Shown piece after piece: positions 25,604 through 38,199 of a stretch of 64,000 nucleotides of DNA. Position numbers and translations under genes: made by a program. Origin of the DNA: Anthocerotibacter panamensis C109 (GTDB taxonomy: Bacteria > Cyanobacteriota > Cyanobacteriia > Gloeobacterales > Anthocerotibacteraceae); NCBI RefSeq assembly GCF_018389385.1, contig NZ_CP062698.1:3814667-3878666 (forward strand), read 5' to 3'. Within the stretch, counting starts at the first letter, position 1. Each line of letters opens with the position of its first letter. The notes beneath the pieces were generated by a model. That model did not search any database. It saw nothing but the letters and a program-made list of their open reading frames with translations, and was not told the DNA's origin.

Positions 25604-28600
25604 GTTCCAATTGGAGAGTTTCCCTTTTAGGGATTGAAACCAATCCTGACGCTCCCGCCCTTCATGCCCCGATTGAAACGTTCCAATTGGAGAGTTTCCC
25701 TTTTAGGGATTGAAACTCTCACCCTGGGTCGCAGCAACCTCGACCAGCAGGGTTCCAATTGGAGAGTTTCCCTTTTAGGGATTGAAACTGTGCAGCTCAC
25801 TAGCCCTGGCCTCGGGGGCTATGTGTTCCAATTGGAGAGTTTCCCTTTTAGGGATTGAAACACGGACACCCTGAGCGCCACGGACATCAAGAAGAAGATG
25901 TTCCAATTGGAGAGTTTCCCTTTTAGGGATTGAAACCAGCGCTTCACAATTGGGCCGCCTCAACAAATTGGTTCCAATTGGAGAGTTTCCCTTTTAGGGA
26001 TTGAAACAATATAACGTGTCAGATCCTCTTAGCCTAGCAAGGTTCCAATTGGAGAGTTTCCCTTTTAGGGATTGAAACATGGTACCGTGCAGGAGCGCTG
26101 AATCTATCAAGGATGGTTCCAATTGGAGAGTTTCCCTTTTAGGGATTGAAACTCGTTGGTATCAGCCTGAGCGGCTGGCAGTGGATCAAGTTCCAATTGG
26201 AGAGTTTCCCTTTTAGGGATTGAAACCAGGATTTTCAGGGCTTTAAGCCAAGCCCTAGGATGTTCCAATTGGAGAGTTTCCCTTTTAGGGATTGAAACGG
26301 GAGCAGGCCGTTACCGCTACCTAGGCATATTGATGTTCCAATTGGAGAGTTTCCCTTTTAGGGATTGAAACTTTCAGCGCTCTAAATTTCTGGAGATTGA
26401 TTTAACCAGGTTCCAATTGGAGAGTTTCCCTTTTAGGGATTGAAACTCCCCCAAACTTCGGGTAGATCCGCCAATTGCATTGTTCCAATTGGAGAGTTTC
26501 CCTTTTAGGGATTGAAACCTGGTATCGTAATCCTGGACCCCATAGGCACCGAGTTCCAATTGGAGAGTTTCCCTTTTAGGGATTGAAACCGCAGTATCAG
26601 GAAGGAAATGATTTTGGAGGATCTGGGTTCCAATTGGAGAGTTTCCCTTTTAGGGATTGAAACAGGGAGATAATCTGGAAAATACAGATCCCCCATCTGT
26701 TCCAATTGGAGAGTTTCCCTTTTAGGGATTGAAACAGTTAATCGAGAGCATAGGAGAAAGGTATCTCCCTCTGTTCCAATTGGAGAGTTTCCCTTTTAGG
26801 GATTGAAACTGGGTAGTGTCTAGTCCGTGCCAGGGCACGATCCAGTGTTCCAATTGGAGAGTTTCCCTTTTAGGGATTGAAACGCCTATGAGGAGTTACT
26901 CCAGGCATTGGAAGTTAGTTCCAATTGGAGAGTTTCCCTTTTAGGGATTGAAACGTGAGTTCCTAAGGTAAAACTTTCTAGCCGGACGGTTCCAATTGGA
27001 GAGTTTCCCTTTTAGGGATTGAAACCCGGGCTGCCTCTCCTGGTCCATCAGTTCAGCCGGGTTCCAATTGGAGAGTTTCCCTTTTAGGGATTGAAACAAC
27101 TGAGCTTACTGAGGAGGCGCTAGCTATTGACGAGTTCCAATTGGAGAGTTTCCCTTTTAGGGATTGAAACAGCCGGTCTGGATGCTCTCCAATCCTGAAG
27201 TTAGGTTCCAATTGGAGAGTTTCCCTTTTAGGGATTGAAACATGGAAATTGGCTCCCCAGCGGATTTCCACCGGTCGCGCGCGGTTCCAATTGGAGAGTT
27301 TCCCTTTTAGGGATTGAAACGATCTCGTGGGGGGACAATCGCAGGAGCCAGCACGTTCCAATTGGAGAGTTTCCCTTTTAGGGATTGAAACTCTGACACT
27401 CGCTACCCCAACGCTCCCCCGATTATGTTCCAATTGGAGAGTTTCCCTTTTAGGGATTGAAACACTTTGGGCGCTAATAATTTAGCGCAGACCAGCCCGT
27501 TCCAATTGGAGAGTTTCCCTTTTAGGGATTGAAACTGCCGATGGGCAGACCGTCCAGCGCATGAATCTGCTCGTTCCAATTGGAGAGTTTCCCTTTTAGG
27601 GATTGAAACAGTCTAAACGGCAGCACTGCAACCGTCACAGGATCGACCGCTACGAGTTCCAATTGGAGAGTTTCCCTTTTAGGGATTGAAACCGCCACTT
27701 TTTGATAGATAGCTTTGCGCGAATTCCAGTTCCAATTGGAGAGTTTCCCTTTTAGGGATTGAAACAGCTAATGACCCCCATGCCTCTGCCCCAGCGCGAG
27801 TTCCAATTGGAGAGTTTCCCTTTTAGGGATTGAAACCCTTGGATCGCATACGTGTTGGGGTCGGGGTCAAGATCGTTCCAATTGGAGAGTTTCCCTTTTA
27901 GGGATTGAAACATTGCCGCTGCTTGGCGGCCCTGCGATGGCTTGGGCGTGTTCCAATTGGAGAGTTTCCCTTTTAGGGATTGAAACCTCTACACTCAATA
28001 CCTGTGGGATGTGCCATTTGGTTCCAATTGGAGAGTTTCCCTTTTAGGGATTGAAACAATACGCCTCCTGCTCTTGTGCGTTTTGTTTGGCTGGTTCCAA
28101 TTGGAGAGTTTCCCTTTTAGGGATTGAAACCTGCCACTCCTACTCGTAAAGGGGAGGCTCCCGTGGCTGGTTCCAATTGGAGAGTTTCCCTTTTAGGGAT
28201 TGAAACCAATTCCCCTCCACCCCCAAAGGAAAGGTGCTACGTTCCAATTGGAGAGTTTCCCTTTTAGGGATTGAAACACATCATTAGTAGCGGGCTGACC
28301 CCAATCCTGGCGAATGTTCCAATTGGAGAGTTTCCCTTTTAGGGATTGAAACACAGTTACCGAAGCGGGTGGCTCAATCGTGATTGTGGACGTTCCAATT
28401 GGAGAGTTTCCCTTTTAGGGATTGAAACCGAGTACCGGAGGGGAGCCGCTGGACCGGGTTATTAGGTTCCAATTGGAGAGTTTCCCTTTTAGGGATTGAA
28501 ACCGCATGTAGATCCTGGTACGGGATCTGCAATGCGGCGGTTCCAATTGGAGAGTTTCCCTTTTAGGGATTGAAACTCGTAGATAAACGCCCCCCCGCTG

Positions 28601-31600
28601 CTGCCCTGTTCCAATTGGAGAGTTTCCCTTTTAGGGATTGAAACCGCGCCATGATCCAAGCATGGCAGCAAAAACAAAAAAAGTTCCAATTGGAGAGTTT
28701 CCCTTTTAGGGATTGAAACCACCGCCAGCCGGGACCAGATCCTGGCACTCTGGCGTTCCAATTGGAGAGTTTCCCTTTTAGGGATTGAAACCTTACGGCT
28801 GGGGGGCAGCCCGAGAGTTTGCACTAGGGGGTTCCAATTGGAGAGTTTCCCTTTTAGGGATTGAAACTACGAGCGCGTCAGCACTCGCAATCGCATTTTG
28901 AAAAGCGGTTCCAATTGGAGAGTTTCCCTTTTAGGGATTGAAACAGAGCGGGCATCGGTATTAATTGATTGGCTGGGGTAGTTCCAATTGGAGAGTTTCC
29001 CTTTTAGGGATTGAAACAAATTTAATCGTGTGGGTATCCACGGATACCAGTGTTCCAATTGGAGAGTTTCCCTTTTAGGGATTGAAACCCTGAGATTGGC
29101 GAGGAGCGCACTGGCGGAGGCAAACGGGGGTTCCAATTGGAGAGTTTCCCTTTTAGGGATTGAAACACTAAGTACTTCATTAATCAACTCCTTCCTCTGT
29201 GTTCCAATTGGAGAGTTTCCCTTTTAGGGATTGAAACCATCAGAAATAGAAAAGCCTCTGTTAGTGCTCCTGTTGTTCCAATTGGAGAGTTTCCCTTTTA
29301 GGGATTGAAACGATTGAGCAGCTCAAGCAGGTTCTGGTTACTGTCTTGCGGGTTCCAATTGGAGAGTTTCCCTTTTAGGGATTGAAACTCCCGGAGACAG
29401 ATAGGCCATACTAGATATGTACTGTTCCAATTGGAGAGTTTCCCTTTTAGGGATTGAAACTACCAGTGCTCCAATATCGCCTACCACAAATTCCCGCAAG
29501 TTCCAATTGGAGAGTTTCCCTTTTAGGGATTGAAACACGGCTTATTGAGCTTTTGAGGGATTTTATCGAAATGTTCCAATTGGAGAGTTTCCCTTTTAGG
29601 GATTGAAACCAGGGTTGTCCCAATCGGGAACCCTGTAGTGGTTCCCGGTTCCAATTGGAGAGTTTCCCTTTTAGGGATTGAAACAGCGGGCTCTGAATTG
29701 AGCGATGCTGGTCTACGGTTCCAATTGGAGAGTTTCCCTTTTAGGGATTGAAACGGATCACTGGGGCGAGAGACTGGCCTAGTGCTAGTTCCAATTGGAG
29801 AGTTTCCCTTTTAGGGATTGAAACAGAGCCACTTTTGAGATTACTAATGGGGCTACCGAGTTCCAATTGGAGAGTTTCCCTTTTAGGGATTGAAACGCCC
29901 AAAGGATTTAACTCGACCGGGGAGGGTGGTTCCAATTGGAGAGTTTCCCTTTTAGGGATTGAAACGCCCCAATACGCCGCGTGGAAAGCAAAACGGGGCT
30001 ACAGTGTTCCAATTGGAGAGTTTCCCTTTTAGGGATTGAAACGCACCCGATACTGCTGCAATATTGTTGAGCGTCCCTTCAGTTCCAATTGGAGAGTTTC
30101 CCTTTTAGGGATTGAAACATGTCGCAAAGGGTGAGGGGCTTAAGAAGCGCTGGGTTCCAATTGGAGAGTTTCCCTTTTAGGGATTGAAACAGCGGACTGA
30201 CTCCTGCCCTGAAGCCATTCTCGAGTTCCAATTGGAGAGTTTCCCTTTTAGGGATTGAAACCTCCCCTAGGCAGAGATGCCGCCCTGCCACCCGAGGGTT
30301 CCAATTGGAGAGTTTCCCTTTTAGGGATTGAAACGAACCAAGGCGGCGGCGGGGCCGTGATGCCCACGCTAAGTTCCAATTGGAGAGTTTCCCTTTTAGG
30401 GATTGAAACGCTTGGCTACTGCTGGGGCTCGAAGCCCAACATTAGCGGTTCCAATTGGAGAGTTTCCCTTTTAGGGATTGAAACCAGCGTGTGAGCCATG
30501 GTGCCTGTCTCAACGAATTCGTTCCAATTGGAGAGTTTCCCTTTTAGGGATTGAAACCCGCCCAATCTCAATGATGTCGGCAGCCGCCCGGTTTGTTCCA
30601 ATTGGAGAGTTTCCCTTTTAGGGATTGAAACCCAAACTGGACAATCAGAGGCCAAGTCGCGGCACCGCCGTTGGTGCTGCCAAACAGTTCCAATTGGAGA
30701 GTTTCCCTTTTAGGGATTGAAACTAACGATTGGGCACGATTGACCGGCCTGCGCCCAGAGTTCCAATTGGAGAGTTTCCCTTTTAGGGATTGAAACATAA
30801 GTGGTGCAACAATTGCTACTCTGTCCGCGAACTACCGTTCCAATTGGAGAGTTTCCCTTTTAGGGATTGAAACCGTAGGGTACGGCGGCCCTGATAAATA
30901 TTCTCTTGTTCCAATTGGAGAGTTTCCCTTTTAGGGATTGAAACATGGGGGTTAGCGGCGGACCCGACAAATTGTCGCGTTCCAATTGGAGAGTTTCCCT
31001 TTTAGGGATTGAAACACCTCTTTGGCTCAGGTGGCCGCGCTGTCTGGGAGCCGAGTTCCAATTGGAGAGTTTCCCTTTTAGGGATTGAAACCTCTATACC
31101 CAATACCTGTGGGATGTGCCATTTGTGTTCCAATTGGAGAGTTTCCCTTTTAGGGATTGAAACTTTTCGACCGGAAACTGAAGCCTTTGTGGACGAGGTT
31201 CCAATTGGAGAGTTTCCCTTTTAGGGATTGAAACCGACTTTAGGACTAGCCATTTATTAGGATTGGCGGTTCCAATTGGAGAGTTTCCCTTTTAGGGATT
31301 GAAACATCAGTGGGAACGCCTCCATCACGCTGAGTAATGTGTTCCAATTGGAGAGTTTCCCTTTTAGGGATTGAAACTTGAAGTGGCTAAGGTGCAGCAG
31401 GAAATCACCGATGCTAGGTTCCAATTGGAGAGTTTCCCTTTTAGGGATTGAAACGCATTCAGTTTGCTGCTATTCCTAATTGTTGTGAAGTTCCAATTGG
31501 AGAGTTTCCCTTTTAGGGATTGAAACATCCTCAGTAATTGCATCAGATGACAAAAACCCTGTTCCAATTGGAGAGTTTCCCTTTTAGGGATTGAAACAGG

Positions 31601-34600
31601 AAATCGGATTATCATTGCCAGTAGTTTGTATCAAGTGTTCCAATTGGAGAGTTTCCCTTTTAGGGATTGAAACGCTGATCGAACTGGAGCTGCTGTTTTT
31701 GCAGGTTGTAGTTCCAATTGGAGAGTTTCCCTTTTAGGGATTGAAACCACGTATTTCTTACCTCTATGGCCCCGCGCCACACCGTTCCAATTGGAGAGTT
31801 TCCCTTTTAGGGATTGAAACCGCTCAACAGTCTGCCCGCCAGCTCGCCCAACAACTAGTTCCAATTGGAGAGTTTCCCTTTTAGGGATTGAAACAATTGA
31901 TTTACTGCATCAAGGGTGACATGAGGGCTGGGGTTCCAATTGGAGAGTTTCCCTTTTAGGGATTGAAACCACGCAAATTCGTGGATAGCCTTGATCATGG
32001 TCGCGTTCCAATTGGAGAGTTTCCCTTTTAGGGATTGAAACAGTCCTCACCATCCACAGCCCTGGAACCCCTTCCTGTTCCAATTGGAGAGTTTCCCTTT
32101 TAGGGATTGAAACGCTGTACAAAAAAACAGACTGAGAAGCCCGAAGATCTGTTCCAATTGGAGAGTTTCCCTTTTAGGGATTGAAACGTAGGGAATTCAA
32201 ACAATACGAGCGAGGGCATCAGAAGGTTCCAATTGGAGAGTTTCCCTTTTAGGGATTGAAACCGACGAGACCGATGTAACCAGCATCCGCCTTACCCTGG
32301 TTCCAATTGGAGAGTTTCCCTTTTAGGGATTGAAACGGTAGTGACCCCTGCGGCTGGGACACCACGGGGGAAGTTCCAATTGGAGAGTTTCCCTTTTAGG
32401 GATTGAAACTTTGAGGTTGTCCCCGACCAATCGAGTCCCAGGTTTCAATTGGAGAGTTTCCCTTTTAGGGATTGAAACCGTTTAAGCGTGCTGCTAACGC
32501 TTTCGCATCAGCACAGTTCCAATTGGAGAGTTTCCCTTTTAGGGATTGAAACCCCTGGACAAACTAGTTGAAGCCTTCTGTGCAGTGTTCCAATTGGAGA
32601 GTTTCCCTTTTAGGGATTGAAACAGTTCGCAATGGGCTAGATCTGAGAACACTGATCGCCGTTCCAATTGGAGAGTTTCCCTTTTAGGGATTGAAACCCA
32701 GGGTATTGTCCACTGGAAAAAAGTCAATTGTGAAAGTTCCAATTGGAGAGTTTCCCTTTTAGGGATTGAAACGAGGAGTCGCAGTGCTTGTTCTCGGGCA
32801 TGGTGCAAGCGGGTTCCAATTGGAGAGTTTCCCTTTTAGGGATTGAAACCAGGCAAAAAACGGGGGCAAGTCGCCCGCCCTGACCGTTCCAATTGGAGAG
32901 TTTCCCTTTTAGGGATTGAAACCGCTACCGCGCTTGCTTGGCTTGCAGACAAATTGAAGCCGTTCCAATTGGAGAGTTTCCCTTTTAGGGATTGAAACCA
33001 GAGCGAAACTACGACCACCCGGACGACCCGCAGCGTTCCAATTGGAGAGTTTCCCTTTTAGGGATTGAAACATCTATGCCTCTGCTTCAGGTAGCGCCCG
33101 CTGGTGTTGTTCCAATTGGAGAGTTTCCCTTTTAGGGATTGAAACAAAAGTGGGGTCTGATTGGGTGACGTTCCCACCCTCAGGTTCCAATTGGAGAGTT
33201 TCCCTTTTAGGGATTGAAACCAACTCATCGCCCTGGAGGTTGCCACTGCTGGGTTCCAATTGGAGAGTTTCCCTTTTAGGGATTGAAACGCCTTGCTGAG
33301 CATTTTGAGCACCGTGGGGACGATCGTTCCAATTGGAGAGTTTCCCTTTTAGGGATTGAAACATAGGCATACGTGGTAGTACACCCAATGGTGCACCCCG
33401 TGTTCCAATTGGAGAGTTTCCCTTTTAGGGATTGAAACCCTATGGGGGTGGCTATGGCTATTGACCCGACCACCTGTTCCAATTGGAGAGTTTCCCTTTT
33501 AGGGATTGAAACTATTCCTGGAAGAAACCTCCTCTTCCTCGTCCTGGTTCCAATTGGAGAGTTTCCCTTTTAGGGATTGAAACATGCCGTCATTGCCTTG
33601 GATAGTGCGGGGCGGCTGTTCCAATTGGAGAGTTTCCCTTTTAGGGATTGAAACCTGGGCCTTGACGACCCCAGGCAAACCCCTAACCGGTTCCAATTGG
33701 AGAGTTTCCCTTTTAGGGATTGAAACAAAATGGCGACCACAATATCAGTAGGGGAGACGTTGTTCCAATTGGAGAGTTTCCCTTTTAGGGATTGAAACAG
33801 CGCCGCCCTCCGTACGCCCCCCAGAGAGCAGCGGGGTTCCAATTGGAGAGTTTCCCTTTTAGGGATTGAAACAAGTTCAATGGTATCTCGGCCTCTAATC
33901 CGTCGGTTCCAATTGGAGAGTTTCCCTTTTAGGGATTGAAACGTGGTGAGCTCCTGCAGCTTCGTTTCGAGCGCTGTAGTTCCAATTGGAGAGTTTCCCT
34001 TTTAGGGATTGAAACCGGCTCAAGAAGCGCCAACCAACCGTATTGACCGCGGTTCCAATTGGAGAGTTTCCCTTTTAGGGATTGAAACCCAGAGAATGGG
34101 CCTACGCCCAACTGGGCTACGGAGTTCCAATTGGAGAGTTTCCCTTTTAGGGATTGAAACAGCGACCCCGGCTGGGAGATTGACCGACACGAAAGAGCCG
34201 TTCCAATTGGAGAGTTTCCCTTTTAGGGATTGAAACGCGCGAATTCGTAGTAGGGGATATTGGAGCGTTAGGTTCCAATTGGAGAGTTTCCCTTTTAGGG
34301 ATTGAAACTGAATTAACGATCGAATCGATTTATGCGGGTGAGGTTCCAATTGGAGAGTTTCCCTTTTAGGGATTGAAACTAGGGGTGTGCAGCTATGCGA
34401 TTTCTACCAATCCCTGTTCCAATTGGAGAGTTTCCCTTTTAGGGATTGAAACCTGAGTTTTGCTGAAGACTGCGGAGGCGTAAGCCCGGTTGAGCGCGTT
34501 CCAATTGGAGAGTTTCCCTTTTAGGGATTGAAACGAGGAGATAACGATGGCGGATTTAGCCCAGTACCGGGTGTTCCAATTGGAGAGTTTCCCTTTTAGG

Positions 34601-37600
34601 GATTGAAACTATCGATTACCCCTGAGAGTGCCGACTGAAACGAGTGTTCCAATTGGAGAGTTTCCCTTTTAGGGATTGAAACAGGCAACTTGAATATAAG
34701 TGCGATTGGTATGGTCGCACTTGTTCCAATTGGAGAGTTTCCCTTTTAGGGATTGAAACCCAGCAGGTGGAGCTTGGGCATCGTCCCCGTTTTTTTGGTT
34801 CCAATTGGAGAGTTTCCCTTTTAGGGATTGAAACGGTGACACCATTACTTTTGTTGAGGCAGGAGCCCCGGGTTCCAATTGGAGAGTTTCCCTTTTAGGG
34901 ATTGAAACAGCCCTGCTTAGGTGTGCCCCGATGAGATTGGCTCCATGTTCCAATTGGAGAGTTTCCCTTTTAGGGATTGAAACTTTCCATCGGGTGCGCT
35001 GGGCATCGAGGGGCGAACGGGGTTCCAATTGGAGAGTTTCCCTTTTAGGGATTGAAACGCGGGAGAAGATTATATAGACCTCGCCTCAAAGAAGTTCCAA
35101 TTGGAGAGTTTCCCTTTTAGGGATTGAAACACGGTGCAAAAAAAATTGGTCCTGCGCCCAACCAGCCAGTTCCAATTGGAGAGTTTCCCTTTTAGGGATT
35201 GAAACACGTTATGGTCACCAGCAACCAGCGATGGCTAAATAAGTTGTTCCAATTGGAGAGTTTCCCTTTTAGGGATTGAAACGGATCAGGCCACGTCCGC
35301 GAAACCTGAGCCCATGTTCCAATTGGAGAGTTTCCCTTTTAGGGATTGAAACCACCGGCGCATAAACTGCTCTTTATACCACTCAGACTGTTCCAATTGG
35401 AGAGTTTCCCTTTTAGGGATTGAAACGAACGAACGAGGTGAACTGAAACCGATAAGCCCGAGAGGTTCCAATTGGAGAGTTTCCCTTTTAGGGATTGAAA
35501 CGTAGTCATGGCGACTGCCGTACCCTGACGACTCATTAGTTCCAATTGGAGAGTTTCCCTTTTAGGGATTGAAACTGATACAAACCAGGCGTACGCGTCC
35601 CAGATATGGCGGGACAGATGTTCCAATTGGAGAGTTTCCCTTTTAGGGATTGAAACTTAGGGCTTGGCTAGAGCTGTACCCCGCGCGATTTGGTTCCAAT
35701 TGGAGAGTTTCCCTTTTAGGGATTGAAACTGATATGCACTTTGTAACAAGACTTAAAAATGGGAGTTCCAATTGGAGAGTTTCCCTTTTAGGGATTGAAA
35801 CTGGCGATGTGAGTACAACTGCTCGCCAGGAGCGGGGTTCCAATTGGAGAGTTTCCCTTTTAGGGATTGAAACGGTATTCTACGCCAACCTGCTCTAGGA
35901 TACTTGCCCGTTCCAATTGGAGAGTTTCCCTTTTAGGGATTGAAACTGGGAGAATGCCCCAGATAGCCAGCGGTATCAAACGTTCCAATTGGAGAGTTTC
36001 CCTTTTAGGGATTGAAACGGGGTCGGGGCTGAAATCCAAGATGTCATTGGGCGTTAGTTCCAATTGGAGAGTTTCCCTTTTAGGGATTGAAACGGATCGG
36101 CTTGGCGAGATCGGCCAGGATCTCGGCGTAGGTTCCAATTGGAGAGTTTCCCTTTTAGGGATTGAAACCGGTGGCATGGGCATAGCAGTCTCTCCAAAGG
36201 TGAGTGTTCCAATTGGAGAGTTTCCCTTTTAGGGATTGAAACAAGAGCGGTAAAATGTGAACAGTTCTGGCATATCATCGGAGTTCCAATTGGAGAGTTT
36301 CCCTTTTAGGGATTGAAACCTATTGCTGCGCAAAGCCGCTTAGAGAATCTGACACCGTTCCAATTGGAGAGTTTCCCTTTTAGGGATTGAAACAGGTAGC
36401 CCTGTGCTTCCTTGCCCGCGCTCTTGAGTTCCAATTGGAGAGTTTCCCTTTTAGGGATTGAAACTATTTTTTCAGGAACGGGCGCTCAAAAGCCAGATGG
36501 AGTTCCAATTGGAGAGTTTCCCTTTTAGGGATTGAAACGATGTGCAGGACGACCGCCTGGAGGTATCGGTGTGGGCAGTTCCAATTGGAGAGTTTCCCTT
36601 TTAGGGATTGAAACGCGGGCCAGTTGCTGTGACCGCCTGCGCAGAATGTTCCAATTGGAGAGTTTCCCTTTTAGGGATTGAAACATGATGACTTCGCGCA
36701 TCAAAGCAGGTGATAGCGGCGTTCCAATTGGAGAGTTTCCCTTTTAGGGATTGAAACGTCGCACACGCAGCAGGACGGGCCGTAGATAGCGTGTTCCAAT
36801 TGGAGAGTTTCCCTTTTAGGGATTGAAACCAGTGTTTGAGCAAGAGCTTTACACCTACTTTGCGTTCCAATTGGAGAGTTTCCCTTTTAGGGATTGAAAC
36901 TCCGTGACGGGAGCTTGTGGGGTCACGTTCCCGTTCCAATTGGAGAGTTTCCCTTTTAGGGATTGAAACGTCACGTCTGATAGGGCAGCAAGCTCTAGCG
37001 ATGTGTTCCAATTGGAGAGTTTCCCTTTTAGGGATTGAAACGCAAGAAAGAAGGAGATTTAAAATGTCATTAATTGGTTCCAATTGGAGAGTTTCCCTTT
37101 TAGGGATTGAAACCTCATCATGGACAGGCGCGTGAAATTTCCCACCGGTTCCAATTGGAGAGTTTCCCTTTTAGGGATTGAAACCATGTGCTTCTCGACT
37201 ACTTCACGCGCCTTGTCGAGTTCCAATTGGAGAGTTTCCCTTTTAGGGATTGAAACCTGGCCTTCATCCGGGATATCAAGCAACTCGAGCAAGGGTTCCA
37301 ATTGGAGAGTTTCCCTTTTAGGGATTGAAACCCACTATTACAGTAGTGGGTTGTGCTCTTTCAGCCGTTCCAATTGGAGAGTTTCCCTTTTAGGGATTGA
37401 AACCGAACTCGGCCAACCCAGCCATGAGCGTGGCAAAGTTCCAATTGGAGAGTTTCCCTTTTAGGGATTGAAACATCCATGTGCCGATTTGGCATGTGGC
37501 TGTGGGCGCGCGTTCCAATTGGAGAGTTTCCCTTTTAGGGATTGAAACTTGACGTGTCAGCAGCACTTGCTCCCCGGACGACCCGTTCCAATTGGAGAGT

Positions 37601-37984
37601 TTCCCTTTTAGGGATTGAAACTCTGGCACAATCGCCCTTGGGTGTGGGGCAGGAGGTTCCAATTGGAGAGTTTCCCTTTTAGGGATTGAAACCAATAACG
37701 TACAGTATGAGAGCAGGGATTGCAGCATGTTCCAATTGGAGAGTTTCCCTTTTAGTGATTGAAACAGTTTTTTTGGCTGTATCACACACTGGCCGTGAGG
37801 TTCCAATTGGAGAGTTTCCCTTTTAGGGATTGAAACCCCTGCTGCATAAGCAGCACTGGCGCTGGCCGCTTCAGTTCCAATTGGAGAGTTTCCCTTTTAG
37901 GGATTGAAACTTTATGGGTGCCAGAGTGACATACTCCCGACGCTCATGTTCCAATTGGAGAGTTTCCCTTTTAGGGATTGAAAC
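25604..37984 (+). CRISPR. Very large CRISPR array: 169 repeats, 168 spacers (hand count)
   Basis: The repeat is 37 bp, starting GTTCCAATTGGAGAG and ending AGGGATTGAAAC. It contains an 8-bp palindrome CCAATTGG (positions 4-11) and a hairpin TCCCT-TTT-AGGGA (18-30). Repeats start at 25604, 25680, 25752 and so on to 37948. Spacers are mostly 33-39 bp, with extremes of 31 and 55. I saw only two variant repeats: one at 32442 (GTTTC start) and one at 37729 (AGTGATTG), fourth from the end. Degeneration at the right and the leader and cas genes at the left put the newest spacers at the left. No effector genes are in the window, so the subtype is undetermined. Confidence 0.97.
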
Positions 37985-38124
37985 TTTTTCGCTTCATAAA
38001 TAACACTAGGGAATATAGCAAACCTGACTGGTTTGTGAAACGTCCCCGCCCTACCCCAATGGGCACAAGCAATTACCTGTCCTGCGTAGGGGGATGGGGA
38101 GCCTGAGCCAATAGCCCTAGTTTT

Positions 38125-38197
38125 GCTCCCCTCCCCTATAGCGCTAACGTGCCGATAGCGTAGCTAGGTTATGTTGGGGGAGGGGTTGGGAGCTTTT
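38125..38197 (+). terminator. Possible terminator downstream of the CRISPR array
   Basis: GCTCCC (38125-38130) and the adjoining CTCCCC face GGGGAGGGG and GGGAGC (38188-38193) across a GC-rich interior that can form a smaller stem, and TTTT follows at 38194-38197. It could end the long pre-crRNA. The loop is long, so the assignment is weak. Confidence 0.35.
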
Positions 38198-38199
38198 AT

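Noticed and set aside
37332-37366. Inverted repeat CCACTA/TAGTGG inside a CRISPR spacer
   Set aside because: It is a property of the captured foreign DNA and is not a feature of this locus.
25604-37984. Dozens of open frames on both strands repeating SIPKRETLQLE, SLKGKLSNWN or SNWRVSLLGIE
   Set aside because: These are translations of the CRISPR repeat itself. The repeat has no stop in several frames, so long frames arise without being genes.
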